DNA of 64,000 nt from Kistimonas asteriae (GTDB taxonomy: Bacteria; Pseudomonadota; Gammaproteobacteria; Pseudomonadales; Endozoicomonadaceae): the NCBI RefSeq assembly GCF_018263925.1, contig NZ_JAEVHF010000003.1, forward strand, positions 248,001 to 312,000, read 5' to 3'. Below, in pieces: positions 27,465 to 37,311 of the stretch (positions are counted from its first letter, which is position 1; every line of letters starts with the position of its first letter). The notes beneath the pieces are model-generated. The model searched no databases. It saw only the letters and a program-made list of their open reading frames with translations, and was not told where the DNA came from. The translations under genes were made by a program, and so were the position numbers.

Positions 27465-28081
27465 ATTTGTGAGCCTGCGTTTACAAAACGTATGGAAAGG
27501 AAATAACTTTGAAAATCAATATAGGTTACAAAATCAGAGATGACCATGAAAATCCTGCTGTTCAATTTGGATCAATTGATGTAACTGTAACAAACAGTCA
27601 TACCCAAGATTAGTCATCTAGATCATGCGGCTACAATTACCATCTTAATGGTTAGTATCATCAGCCAAAAAGCGCAAAAGAAACAACTCTATTGAATAAA
27701 AATTATAGATAAACAAGAAAATAACTCTGCCAAGCTAATTATAAAAACACGACAATATCAGCATACATTAAGGACAGATAAATACATGCACTCGATCACT
27801 CAGGATAATTGTTAATTTATTGACATCACATACAAACACCTTCTTAGAAAATCAATATAAAAGTAGTAGCAGGATAACCTATCCAAATACTAACATTCGT
27901 CCTCCATCCATTAACAACTGATTGCATCAATCTATATCTACTACTTAGCAAATAAAAAATTTACAGAACTTGCAAACACATATAGAGCAAATAAAAACCG
28001 TCTACCAGATAAAATCAGATCGACACTATTTCAAAAAATAATATCTATATTCAATTACCACAACATTACTTATCCAACAAA
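27465..28081. other. AT-rich spacer between tssK and a cargo protease gene
   Basis: About 617 bases of strongly AT-rich sequence. The tssK promoter (minus strand) should be here. One small plus-strand frame at 27509-27613 is noted separately. Beyond that I see no gene, no repeat array and no tRNA. The low GC compared with murA suggests acquired DNA. Confidence 0.5.
27509..27613 (+). CDS. Possible 34-codon small protein
   Basis: A plus-strand frame starts at a TTG with a GGAAAGGAAA purine run about 8 bases upstream and ends at TAG. The peptide begins MKINIGYKI and is balanced in composition, with no membrane segment. It could be a genuine small protein, the leftover 5' end of a decayed gene, or chance. 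It diverges from tssK. Confidence 0.25.
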   Translation: MKINIGYKIRDDHENPAVQFGSIDVTVTNSHTQD

Positions 28082-28690
28082 CTACACTTTCCCCATCAAT
28101 ACACCCGACTCACCTAACAAATTATAACAACATGTAAAATCAACCATACTAATCCTTGATCCCGGCCCACGGATAGGATCACTATATATCACCCATTCAT
28201 CTGCCACTTCAAGATCGTAATCAGGATAGGGCAAACTGGATTCCAGCACACCGGTGATAACGATTGCATGAGGTTGTCCATTCATGAAAAGCCCTGCAGA
28301 CAAAAGCGGGCCATAACGCTTCAGAAGATCATATAAGGCATTCAGTGTTTGCTCCGTATTCTCCCAATCAATCATTTGCAACCCTGCAGCTATACCAATA
28401 TCAATCATTTCCTGCCTAGTTACCCCACGATTAGGGTAATTATTTGCATCAGGTTCAGATAAAGGAGCACTATTGAGAAGCTGCATCCGCATGGATTTCG
28501 CAGCGCGCCCTCGCCTCTGGAAATCTTCGCAAGTTCGAACCGAAACATTCAGCCAATCAGGATCTATGGATGCTTTACCCATTTCTTGTATAAATAGCCA
28601 GTGATCAACCATTTGCATAGCTGTTAGCCAACAACTCATCTGTCTTTGCTGTTGAATATAGGGAACCTGATAATTAAAAGCTAAAGACAT
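28082..28690 (-). CDS. Papain-like cysteine protease (C39/C70-like), candidate T6SS effector
   Basis: A 202-residue protein with a papain-fold signature: Gln pair and Cys20 in QQQRQMSCWLTAMQM, His141 in GQPHAIVITGV, and Asp171 in VIYSDPIRGPG. This resembles AvrRpt2 (C70) and the wider papain-like C39 group, several of which are injected effectors that cleave host proteins. The frame opens at 28705, but GGAGGAA then sits 8 bases before ATG 28690, making that the real start. It is the last cargo gene of the island before murA and is AT-rich. Target unknown. Confidence 0.65.
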   Translation of the reverse strand: MSLAFNYQVPYIQQQRQMSCWLTAMQMVDHWLFIQEMGKASIDPDWLNVSVRTCEDFQRRGRAAKSMRMQLLNSAPLSEPDANNYPNRGVTRQEMIDIGIAAGLQMIDWENTEQTLNALYDLLKRYGPLLSAGLFMNGQPHAIVITGVLESSLPYPDYDLEVADEWVIYSDPIRGPGSRISMVDFTCCYNLLGESGVLMGKV

Positions 28691-28911
28691 AAACATTTCC
28701 TCCATTCATGAAGGCAGTATTTACACGCTAAAATTTCATGCCGCTTATTGGCTCATAGTCATTATCCATGCAAATATAATTCTTCGTATTGCAATCCTTT
28801 TTTACAATTTTCGTTTTAATTTTTTGCATCTCCTCAACCAATAAATAGACATTCGACTTAATCCCAGACACCTTACTAATAAAGGCGTCTGGATAGTATA
28901 GCGACGTTTGA

Positions 28912-30222
<1,311 letters not shown>

Positions 30223-30320
30223 TCACCCTCCTGGAAATAACACAGGTAATACGGAACCATTATCAGCCCTGACTGACCCACAACAACGCGGCACCACTCA
30301 GGGACTGACCGGCAAAAGAG

Positions 30321-30569
30321 TTACTGCTGGGCAGCCCATTCGTCACGGGTGAAGGTACGCATAGTCACCGCGTGAATCGTGCCGTCAGCAATCAGGTCAT
30401 TCAGGTGGGCATACACCATTTGCTGGCGTTTTACAGGCAAGGCGCCGCTAAACTGATCAGAAATCACGGTCAATTGGAAATCACAGCCCTCACCAGAAAC
30501 GATGACCTCGGCGTCATCCAGTCGTTCTTCCAGTAGCGTCTTGATTTCAACAGCTTGCATAGCGCTCAT
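30321..30569 (-). CDS. ibaG: BolA-family protein IbaG
   Basis: Small BolA-fold protein (82 residues) that, with monothiol glutaredoxin, handles iron-sulfur clusters; IbaG is tied to acid tolerance and envelope integrity. The BolA pattern shows in LDDAEVIVSGEGCDFQLTVIS, PVKRQQMVYAHLNDLI, and the closing strand with AVTMRTFTRDEW. The invariant BolA histidine is in YAHLNDLI or IHAVTM. It precedes murA on the same strand, as in most gammaproteobacteria. Confidence 0.92.
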   Translation of the reverse strand: MSAMQAVEIKTLLEERLDDAEVIVSGEGCDFQLTVISDQFSGALPVKRQQMVYAHLNDLIADGTIHAVTMRTFTRDEWAAQQ

Positions 30570-30605
30570 CCCAACCCGGATACAAAACGAGCAATAATAA
30601 TAAAA

Positions 30606-30639
30606 GAAACGGGCGGAACACCAGTGTTCCGCCCGTTTC
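30606..30639 (-). terminator. Strong hairpin terminator after the mla operon
   Basis: A perfect 15-bp stem (GAAACGGGCGGAACA pairing with TGTTCCGCCCGTTTC) with a 4-nt loop. In the minus direction it runs into TTTCTTTTATTATTATT. It would end mla transcription after mlaB and separate that operon from ibaG-murA. Confidence 0.75.
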
Positions 30640-30669
30640 TTACACGTTTTTTTCAGTTTTTCTGGAATT

Positions 30670-30969
30670 TCAGGCCATTGGCAACAAACTATCCACGCCG
30701 CAGACCCCTGCCAGGGCCATTAATTCATCCGGTAACCCGGTAAACGTCAGGCTGACCTGTTTATTCGCCGCATCCCGCATCAGGGAGAGCAGCAACGCCA
30801 GTGCTGCACTATCCGCACGGGTCACAGCAGACAAGTCAACTTCCCACCCTGGCGCAACCTGACAATCAATCAGCGCCATACTGGCGACCTCCAGCTCAGC
30901 CGCCGTGTCGACATCAACAGCGCCCTTCAATGCCATCTTACCCGGTGCCGTCACCTCAACTGTATTCAT
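30670..30969 (-). CDS. mlaB: MlaB, STAS-domain subunit of the Mla transporter
   Basis: Cytosolic STAS protein (99 residues) that binds and stabilises the ATPase MlaF in the inner-membrane MlaFEDB complex. The STAS shape is visible: a VTAPGKMALKG strand, the A-D-S-A-A-L-A-L-L-L loop-helix (like D-S-x-G-L), and LTFTGLPDELMALAGVCGV. Its start shares one base with the mlaC stop, so the genes are coupled. The gene order mlaF-E-D-C-B is the standard one. Confidence 0.88.
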   Translation of the reverse strand: MNTVEVTAPGKMALKGAVDVDTAAELEVASMALIDCQVAPGWEVDLSAVTRADSAALALLLSLMRDAANKQVSLTFTGLPDELMALAGVCGVDSLLPMA

Positions 30970-31646
30970 CAGGACCCCTGGGCTGCCTCCGCCTGGTTCT
31001 TCATGATGGCCGACCAGTTAGCAATCACCTTGCCCACATCCTTGTACTGCTGCATGGCAGAAGTGAACTGGTTGCGGAACTGCACGCCGATGTTGATCCC
31101 TTCAACGATGATATTCCGCGCTTTCCACTGGCCGCCATCCTGTATCATAGAATAAGACAAGCTGTATTCCTGGTTGTCAGAGCTGACTTTCAGATTGACC
31201 GGAATCGAACGAATCTTCCGGTTACGGTAATCAGTCAACTGCTCTTCAGCCACAGGATCAACCCGAGACAATTTCAGACGGGAAGGATCCAGCGTCATGA
31301 CCGCCTTACCATAAAACTCAATCAGGCTGTCCCGAAACGTCTGGGTAAACGCCTGCAGCTGTTCAGGTGTCGCCCGGTGCGCATACTTACCCATCACACC
31401 ACGGGCCACCTGGTCAAAGGCAATGACCGGATCCAGCACCTCTTCAACGGCCACGTAGTATTTCTGCGGTTCTTTTTCGAAAACCGTTCGGTTTTCACGC
31501 AACACCGTCAGCACCCGGTTGGTGGCCTCGCTGGCCACGGTTTCCGGCTTCTGTTCAGCCGCCGCGACGGGCAGGGAAACCTGTGCAACAACCGCCAGCA
31601 GTGCCAGCATACGAGTCAGTTTCTGTGTCATTTTCATGGTTGGCAA
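30969..31646 (-). CDS. mlaC: MlaC, periplasmic phospholipid-binding protein
   Basis: Soluble shuttle (Ttg2D family) that carries phospholipid between the outer-membrane MlaA complex and MlaFEDB. A signal peptide covers about residues 1-29 (RMLALLAVVAQVSLPVAAAEQ). The mature protein has the DPVIAFDQVARGVMGKYA segment, QLQAFTQTFRDSLIEFYG-type helix and the ARNIIVEGINIGVQFRNQF region of this family. The length of 225 residues is typical. Confidence 0.94.
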   Translation of the reverse strand: MPTMKMTQKLTRMLALLAVVAQVSLPVAAAEQKPETVASEATNRVLTVLRENRTVFEKEPQKYYVAVEEVLDPVIAFDQVARGVMGKYAHRATPEQLQAFTQTFRDSLIEFYGKAVMTLDPSRLKLSRVDPVAEEQLTDYRNRKIRSIPVNLKVSSDNQEYSLSYSMIQDGGQWKARNIIVEGINIGVQFRNQFTSAMQQYKDVGKVIANWSAIMKNQAEAAQGS

Positions 31647-31687
31647 CCGCCGAGATCACACGTTAATTAAAGTCTATCGCCGTTGGG

Positions 31688-32173
31688 TCAAAACGCATCA
31701 TCACTGGCCGTGTCGTCCTTGCCGACAGCACCCAGCATGAATTTACCGATCAGGTCCTCGAGTACAATTGCGGACTGGGTATCATCAAACAGCTCACCCG
31801 GCCGCAGGAACTCTGCCGCACCGCCAATACTGATCCCTACATACTTCTCACCCAAAAGACCTGCCGTCTCGATAGCCGCCGTACTATCAATGGGAATATT
31901 GTCGACATCACTGTCGATCGCCATAGTAACCCGCGCCATATAAGTTTTCTTGTTCAGCTCGATACCCACCACTCGGCCAATCGTCACCCCGGCCATGGCC
32001 ACCTTGGCCCGATGCGTAAGGGAACCGACATTATCGAATTCCGCATACAGCTCATACGTCTGTGAGTTACCACTCAGTGACAGGCCGCTGACTTTCAGCG
32101 CCAGCAGGACAAGCGCAAACACGCCCGCCAGAATAAAGGCGCCGACACCAATTTCTATCGTTCGCATTCGCAT
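31688..32173 (-). CDS. mlaD: MlaD, MCE-domain subunit of the Mla transporter
   Basis: Inner-membrane protein with one N-terminal membrane helix (about 7-28, IGVGAFILAGVFALVLLALKV) and a single MCE domain (YAEFDNVGSLTHRAKVAMAGVTIGRV, then AAIETAGLLGEKYVGISIGG) that forms the hexameric periplasmic ring for phospholipid passage. It has 161 residues, slightly shorter than E. coli MlaD, with a short C-terminal tail. It starts 3 bases after mlaE stops. Confidence 0.95.
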   Translation of the reverse strand: MRMRTIEIGVGAFILAGVFALVLLALKVSGLSLSGNSQTYELYAEFDNVGSLTHRAKVAMAGVTIGRVVGIELNKKTYMARVTMAIDSDVDNIPIDSTAAIETAGLLGEKYVGISIGGAAEFLRPGELFDDTQSAIVLEDLIGKFMLGAVGKDDTASDDAF

Positions 32174-32176
32174 CGC

Positions 32177-32968
32177 TTACAGGTCTCCAAACATTACGGC
32201 AGTCAATATAAAGTCAAGCCCCAGAACAGCCAGGGAGGCGTAGACCACCGTGCGGGTCGTTGCCCGACTGATACCTTCTGATGTCGGCACAGTGTCATAG
32301 CCCTGGAATACGGCAATCCAGGTCACAACCACACCAAACACCAGACTTTTTATCATTCCGTCAATCACATCATTGCGAAAATCAACGGCTTGGTGCATGT
32401 TGGCCCAGAATGAGCCTGCATCAATACCGAGCCAGTCAACCCCCACCATGGCGCCCCCCAGGATGCCCACCATGGAAAAGATGGCGGCCAGCAGCGGCAT
32501 GCTGATAAAACCGGCCCAGAATCGCGGCGCGATGATCCGCTTAAGCGGATCAACACCGATCATCTCCATGCTCGACAACTGTTCCGTGGCTTTCATCAGT
32601 CCGATTTCCGCCGTCAGTGCGGAACCCGCCCGGCCAGCAAACAGCAGTCCAGTCACCACCGGCCCCAGCTCACGCACCAGGCTCAGCGCCACCAGCTGAC
32701 CGACCGCCTGCTCTGAACCATAACGGACCAGGATGTTGTACCCCTGCAGCCCCAGCACCATACCGATGAAAAAGCCGGATACGATGATAATGACCAGTGA
32801 CAGCACACCCACTGAATACAGCTGTTTGATCAGCAACGGGAACATGGAACCGTGGTGGGAGCGCCCCAGGATGGCATGAAACAGGATCATCCCGGCGCGG
32901 CCAATCGCCTGGATGCGCTCAAGGCCTATACGCCCGAGTCTTACCAGATTATCGACAAGCCCTGTCAT
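32177..32968 (-). CDS. mlaE: MlaE, permease subunit of the Mla transporter
   Basis: Integral membrane permease of the MlaFEDB ABC complex, 263 residues. Family motifs include [51 protein letters not shown] (positions about 75-125) with the [20 protein letters not shown] coupling helix that contacts MlaF. Several hydrophobic spans cover the rest. The stop and the mlaF stop region overlap by one base with the next gene upstream, typical of this operon. Confidence 0.96.
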   Translation of the reverse strand: MTGLVDNLVRLGRIGLERIQAIGRAGMILFHAILGRSHHGSMFPLLIKQLYSVGVLSLVIIIVSGFFIGMVLGLQGYNILVRYGSEQAVGQLVALSLVRELGPVVTGLLFAGRAGSALTAEIGLMKATEQLSSMEMIGVDPLKRIIAPRFWAGFISMPLLAAIFSMVGILGGAMVGVDWLGIDAGSFWANMHQAVDFRNDVIDGMIKSLVFGVVVTWIAVFQGYDTVPTSEGISRATTRTVVYASLAVLGLDFILTAVMFGDL

Positions 32969-33777
32969 TACCCCTCCTCCAGCAATTCTGTGAGGTAATC
33001 CTCACCAGAATAATGGAACGGTACCGGACCATCCGGCAGGCCATTCATAAACTGCCGGATATCCGGGTCATTCGAATTCATCATTTCTTCCGGTGTGCCC
33101 TTGCCAATCACATGGCCATCGGCAAACAGATAGAGAAAATCTGCAATACTGGCGGTTTCCGTCAGATCATGAGACACGACGATTGTCGTCATATTCAGGG
33201 AATCATTGAGCATCCTGACCAACTTGACCAGTACCCCCATGGCAATAGGATCCTGCCCGACGAAAGGTTCGTCGTACATCATCATGCCGGGATCCAGCGA
33301 AATGGCACGGGCCAGCGCCACACGACGCGCCATGCCACCGGAGAGTTCGCTGGGCATCAGCTGGGACGCGCCACGCAAACCGACTGCCTGCAATTTCATC
33401 AGGACAATATCCCGAATCATGCGGTCTGGCAGGTTGGTATGCACCCGAAGCGGAAAGGCGACATTTTCAAAGACGCTCAGATCTGTGAACAGCGCACCGC
33501 TCTGGAACAACATCCCCATGCGACGACGCAGCTGGAACAGGTGCTCCCGATCCTGCGCAAACAGATCATGGCCATCGACCCGGATCGTACCGGCATCAGG
33601 CTTCAACTGGGCACCGATAAGACGCAGCAGCGTCGTTTTACCGGTACCACTTGGCCCCATCACAGCGGTGACCTTACCCCGGGGAATATCCATATCCACG
33701 TTGTCGAAGATCACTCGTTCGCCACGTAGAAAGGTTAGCCCCCGGATTTCAACAAAATTGTCCGATAGTGCACTCAT
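32968..33777 (-). CDS. mlaF: MlaF, ATPase subunit of the Mla transporter
   Basis: ABC ATPase that powers phospholipid transport to keep the outer membrane asymmetric. Walker A is GPSGTGKTT, the ABC signature is [15 protein letters not shown], Walker [12 protein letters not shown], and the switch histidine is in VVSHDL. The C-terminal segment after the H-loop contains the MlaF extension that contacts MlaB. The frame runs to 33822; ATG 33777 (MSALSDN) gives the family N-terminus and 269 residues. First gene of the mlaFEDCB operon. Confidence 0.95.
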   Translation of the reverse strand: MSALSDNFVEIRGLTFLRGERVIFDNVDMDIPRGKVTAVMGPSGTGKTTLLRLIGAQLKPDAGTIRVDGHDLFAQDREHLFQLRRRMGMLFQSGALFTDLSVFENVAFPLRVHTNLPDRMIRDIVLMKLQAVGLRGASQLMPSELSGGMARRVALARAISLDPGMMMYDEPFVGQDPIAMGVLVKLVRMLNDSLNMTTIVVSHDLTETASIADFLYLFADGHVIGKGTPEEMMNSNDPDIRQFMNGLPDGPVPFHYSGEDYLTELLEEG

Positions 33778-34176
33778 TGAGTAAAAGCGCCTTCCATCCA
33801 GGAATCGGTTAACGCGAAACAATCCATACCCAACCGCAGGCGATACAGGCGCTCACGGTGATTCAATACAACCAGGGATTCAGCCAGTAAGGCTACAAGA
33901 TTACACAACAGGCAATAGCGACGCGCTACCAAGGCAATAGCACACTGACACCATTATCCTGCCGATAAAAGTGTAACACCGTTCACATTATGACATAAGC
34001 CTCACCGTGAACGATGCTGATTATCTGAATATTTCCAGCGGCCTACTGTAATCAACAGACCCTTAACAGAACCTGAACAAGTAGCAAGGTTACGGTTTTT
34101 TCGTCACTTCAGAGTGCCAGACTGCCACTTTACAGATACAATCCTCGCTTTAAGCAGACAGGTTTACGTAATCACC
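33778..34176. promoter_or_regulatory. Divergent promoter region between mlaF and the yrbG cluster
   Basis: About 400 bases separating two divergent operons, so promoters for both must lie here. A 7-bp inverted repeat CGTTCAC (33980-33986) and GTGAACG (34007-34013), spaced 20 bases apart, could be an operator. I could not assign clear -35/-10 pairs. Confidence 0.4.
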
Positions 34177-35142
34177 ATGCTTCTCGCTACTGGCGCCATC
34201 CTTGCCGGATTTATCGCCCTGATGTGGAGCGCCGACAAATTTGTCAACGGCGCAGCCGCTACCGCTCGAAACTTCGGCATGTCACCCATGCTGATCGGAC
34301 TGACGATTGTCTCCATCGGCACGTCTGCCCCTGAAATTCTTGTTTCCCTGATGGCCGCACTTTCCGGCTACGGCAACCTCGCTGTCGGAAACGCCGTCGG
34401 CTCCAACATTGCCAATATAGGCCTGGTACTGGGCATTACCGCTATCGTTGCGCCACTGCCGGTAAAAAGCGAGATCGTTCGCCGGGAAATTCCGCTGCTG
34501 ATGATTATCACCGTGCTGGCCGGCCTGCTATTAATAGACAACCAATTGGGGCAGCTGGACGGTATTCTGCTGATCAGCGGCCTGATCTTCACCCTGTACC
34601 TGATCTACCGCTGGCAAAGCCAGCCCAGCAGCAAACAACAAACCAGCGCTGGTGAGGAAACCGAAGAAGAACTGCCGGACATCAGCCAGGCAAAAGCCAC
34701 TGTTCTTCTGATCATTGGACTTCTGGTGATGGTGGCCAGCTCACGCCTGCTGGTCTGGGGTGCGACGGAAATAGCCAGGTCACTGGGCATCAGTGAACTG
34801 GTCATCGGCCTGACCATTGTCGCCATCGGCACCAGCCTGCCGGAACTGGCCGCCTCCGTGGTCAGCGCCCTGAAAAAACACCATGACATTGCGCTGGGAA
34901 ATATTGTAGGCTCCAACATCTTTAACCTGCTGGCCGTTATGGCAGTGCCCGGCATCGTCGCACCGGCCTCCATCGATCCGGCCGCATTCCAGCGTGACGT
35001 TCCGGCCATGACCGCCATCACGGCGCTGCTATTGATCCTGGCGCTGGCCGGTCGCAAACGCCAGATAATAGGACGGGGCGCCGGCGTACTACTGGCAGCC
35101 AGCTATTTGGGCTATACCCTGCTGCTATACCTGCAAAGCTGA
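34177..35142 (+). CDS. yrbG: CaCA-family sodium/calcium antiporter, YrbG-like
   Basis: Inner-membrane cation/Ca2+ exchanger of 321 residues with the two inverted repeats of the family. Each repeat has the alpha signature: GLTIVSIGTSAPEILVS in the first half and GLTIVAIGTSLPELAAS in the second, with G-N-x-x-G-S-N-I-x-N after each. About ten hydrophobic spans can be counted. The frame opens at GTG 34114, but ATG 34177 aligns with E. coli YrbG. It heads the yrbG-kdsD-kdsC-lptC-lptA-lptB order seen in E. coli. Exact ion use is unproven. Confidence 0.92.
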   Translation: MLLATGAILAGFIALMWSADKFVNGAAATARNFGMSPMLIGLTIVSIGTSAPEILVSLMAALSGYGNLAVGNAVGSNIANIGLVLGITAIVAPLPVKSEIVRREIPLLMIITVLAGLLLIDNQLGQLDGILLISGLIFTLYLIYRWQSQPSSKQQTSAGEETEEELPDISQAKATVLLIIGLLVMVASSRLLVWGATEIARSLGISELVIGLTIVAIGTSLPELAASVVSALKKHHDIALGNIVGSNIFNLLAVMAVPGIVAPASIDPAAFQRDVPAMTAITALLLILALAGRKRQIIGRGAGVLLAASYLGYTLLLYLQS

Positions 35143-35148
35143 TACTTT

Positions 35149-36180
35149 ATGGACACGCACCCAGACATCACTGCGACCACTGAATCACTATCTGACCGAG
35201 CTGCAATGACCAATCCGGAAGCTTTTATCGCGTCAGGCCGACGCACTGTAGACCTTGAACGCAAGGCCGTTGATGCCCTGCATAATCGTATCGACAACCA
35301 CTTTGCGGATGCCTGCCAGCTGACACTGGCCTGTACCGGCCGCGTCATCGTGGTTGGCATGGGCAAGTCAGGCCATATTGGCCGCAAGATTGCCGCCACC
35401 CTGGCCAGCACCGGAACCCCCTCATTCTTTGTACACCCGGCAGAAGCCAGCCACGGCGACATGGGCATGATCACCAGCAATGATATGGTGCTGGCCCTGT
35501 CCAATTCCGGCAATACCAGCGAAGTGGTTACCCTGATTCCGCTGTTGAAACGACTGGGCATTCCCCTGATCAGCATGACAGGCAACAACGATTCCACACT
35601 GGCGCGCGCTTCTGACGTCCACTTGAATGTCAGTGTCGAAAAAGAGGCTTGCCCTCTGGACCTTGCACCCACATCAAGTACGACCGTAACACTGGTCATG
35701 GGCGATGCACTGGCGATTTCCCTGCTGGAAGCACGCGGCTTTACTGCGGAAGACTTTGCCTTCTCCCACCCCGGTGGCAGTCTCGGACGGCGCCTGCTAC
35801 TGAAAGTCTCTGACATCATGCATACCGGCAACCGCATCCCCATGGTCAGGGAAGGCACACCCCTCGGCCAGGCACTGCTGGAGATCACCGGTAAGGGACT
35901 GGGCATCACTGCCATCTGCGATGACAAACAACACGTCCTGGGTGTCTTCACCGATGGCGACCTGCGCCGGACACTGGACCAGAACATCGACCCGCGCAAC
36001 AGCCTGATCGATGACGTGATGACCCGTCACTGCAAAACCGTCCGGGACAACATTCTGGCCGCTGAAGCCCTGCATATCATGGATGAATACAAGATCAACG
36101 CCCTGATCTGTGTAAACGAAGACAATCACGCCATCGGCGCCATCAATATGCATGACCTGCTTAAGGCTGGAGTTGTCTGA
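35149..36180 (+). CDS. kdsD: D-arabinose 5-phosphate isomerase KdsD
   Basis: Converts ribulose 5-phosphate to arabinose 5-phosphate, the first step of Kdo synthesis for LPS. An N-terminal SIS domain (about 50-180) contains GMGKSGHIGRKIAATLASTGTP and the HAEASHGD-like active-site stretch PAEASHGDMGM. Two CBS domains follow, with VSDIMHTGNRIPMV marking the first. The length of 343 residues matches KdsD, not a stand-alone SIS protein. The stop is adjacent to the kdsC ATG with no gap. Confidence 0.95.
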   Translation: MDTHPDITATTESLSDRAAMTNPEAFIASGRRTVDLERKAVDALHNRIDNHFADACQLTLACTGRVIVVGMGKSGHIGRKIAATLASTGTPSFFVHPAEASHGDMGMITSNDMVLALSNSGNTSEVVTLIPLLKRLGIPLISMTGNNDSTLARASDVHLNVSVEKEACPLDLAPTSSTTVTLVMGDALAISLLEARGFTAEDFAFSHPGGSLGRRLLLKVSDIMHTGNRIPMVREGTPLGQALLEITGKGLGITAICDDKQHVLGVFTDGDLRRTLDQNIDPRNSLIDDVMTRHCKTVRDNILAAEALHIMDEYKINALICVNEDNHAIGAINMHDLLKAGVV

Positions 36181-36705
36181 ATGAATGCTGCACTGCACGA
36201 AAAAGCACGTAATGTGAAACTGGCCGTTTTTGATGTGGACGGTGTTTTGTCCGATGGACGCCTCTATTTCACGTCTGACGGTAAGGAAATCAAGGCATTC
36301 AACATACTGGATGGCTTGGGCATCAAACTGCTGCAAAACAGCGGTGTCGAGACTGCTATCATTACTGGCCGCAACTCACCACTGGTTGAAAAGCGCGCTC
36401 GCGACCTCGGCATTGCTCACCTGGTACAGGGCCGGGAAGACAAATTGACCGTCCTCACCGGCATGCTCGAAGAACTCGGGCTGACCTTTGAGCAGGTCGC
36501 CTACCTGGGCGACGACCTACCAGACCTGGCTGCGATCCGCCGCGCCGGCCTGGGCATGGCGGTTGCCAATGCGCATGACTTCGTCAAACAGCACGCTGAC
36601 GGTGTCACTCAATTGAAAGGCGGTCGCGGCGCTGCACGGGAATTCTGTGAACTGATCATGACGGCCCAGGGCACCCTCGAAGCTGCACAGGCGGCATATC
36701 TCTGA
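36181..36705 (+). CDS. kdsC: Kdo 8-phosphate phosphatase KdsC
   Basis: HAD-type phosphatase (174 residues, C0 subclass with no cap) that releases Kdo from Kdo 8-phosphate. Catalytic Asp pair is in FDVDGVLSDG; the second motif is IITGR, and the metal-binding loop is YLGDDLPDLAAI. The C-terminal GGRGAAREFCELI tail that closes the neighbouring active site in the tetramer is present. Directly follows kdsD in the LPS cluster. Confidence 0.95.
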   Translation: MNAALHEKARNVKLAVFDVDGVLSDGRLYFTSDGKEIKAFNILDGLGIKLLQNSGVETAIITGRNSPLVEKRARDLGIAHLVQGREDKLTVLTGMLEELGLTFEQVAYLGDDLPDLAAIRRAGLGMAVANAHDFVKQHADGVTQLKGGRGAAREFCELIMTAQGTLEAAQAAYL

Positions 36706-36741
36706 GACTCAGGGATACGCCGAGCGGGTTAAGGACATTTT

Positions 36742-37311
36742 ATGCCATTACGCCAGATTTTATTGATAGCCGCCATTGTCGTCCTTGCGGTCGGCATGGG
36801 CTACTGGGCCTACGAAACCGACCTCAAGGTCTCCCGCCAGCCTGCCGGGACAACCACCGAGATCAAGGTGCCGGATTTCTTTTCCTACAATGCACATATC
36901 CGCGAATTCAATGAGCATGGACAGCTGAAATCCGACCTGACTGCAGACAGCATCAGTCACTTTCCACACAATGACATCACACTACTGGCCAGCCCTGACC
37001 TTTGGAGTTACAGCGAAAACGCCACTCCCTGGCACACTGTTGCCGACACAGGCCGCATTCTGCCTGACGGGGAAACCGTGGAGCTGAAACAGAATGTGGT
37101 CATGACCCAGGTCGAAGGCGACACCCAGAAGCTGCGCATGGACACAGACTTTCTGACCATATACTCTGGTCAGGATTTTGCCGATACCAACCGGCCGGTC
37201 ACCATCATCAGCCCCAGCGGGGTGATGAAAGCCAACGGCATGAAAGCGTTTTATAAACGGGATTTTATCCAGCTGAAGTCCAGGGTCAGGGGCGTACATG
37301 AATCACGCTAA
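36742..37311 (+). CDS. lptC: LPS export protein LptC
   Basis: Bitopic inner-membrane protein that passes LPS from the LptB2FG extractor to LptA. One N-terminal helix spans about residues 6-24 (ILLIAAIVVLAVGMGYWAY), then a periplasmic beta-jellyroll with PDFFSYNAHIREFNEHG at the start and TVELKQNVVMTQ and PVTIISPSGVMKANGMKAFY later. At 189 residues it has the normal size. The last 14 bases overlap lptA, suggesting coupled translation. Confidence 0.93.
   Translation: MPLRQILLIAAIVVLAVGMGYWAYETDLKVSRQPAGTTTEIKVPDFFSYNAHIREFNEHGQLKSDLTADSISHFPHNDITLLASPDLWSYSENATPWHTVADTGRILPDGETVELKQNVVMTQVEGDTQKLRMDTDFLTIYSGQDFADTNRPVTIISPSGVMKANGMKAFYKRDFIQLKSRVRGVHESR

Noticed and set aside
27614..28081. TTGACA at 27820-27825 as a -35 box
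   Set aside because: No properly spaced -10 element follows, and no plus-strand gene lies downstream.
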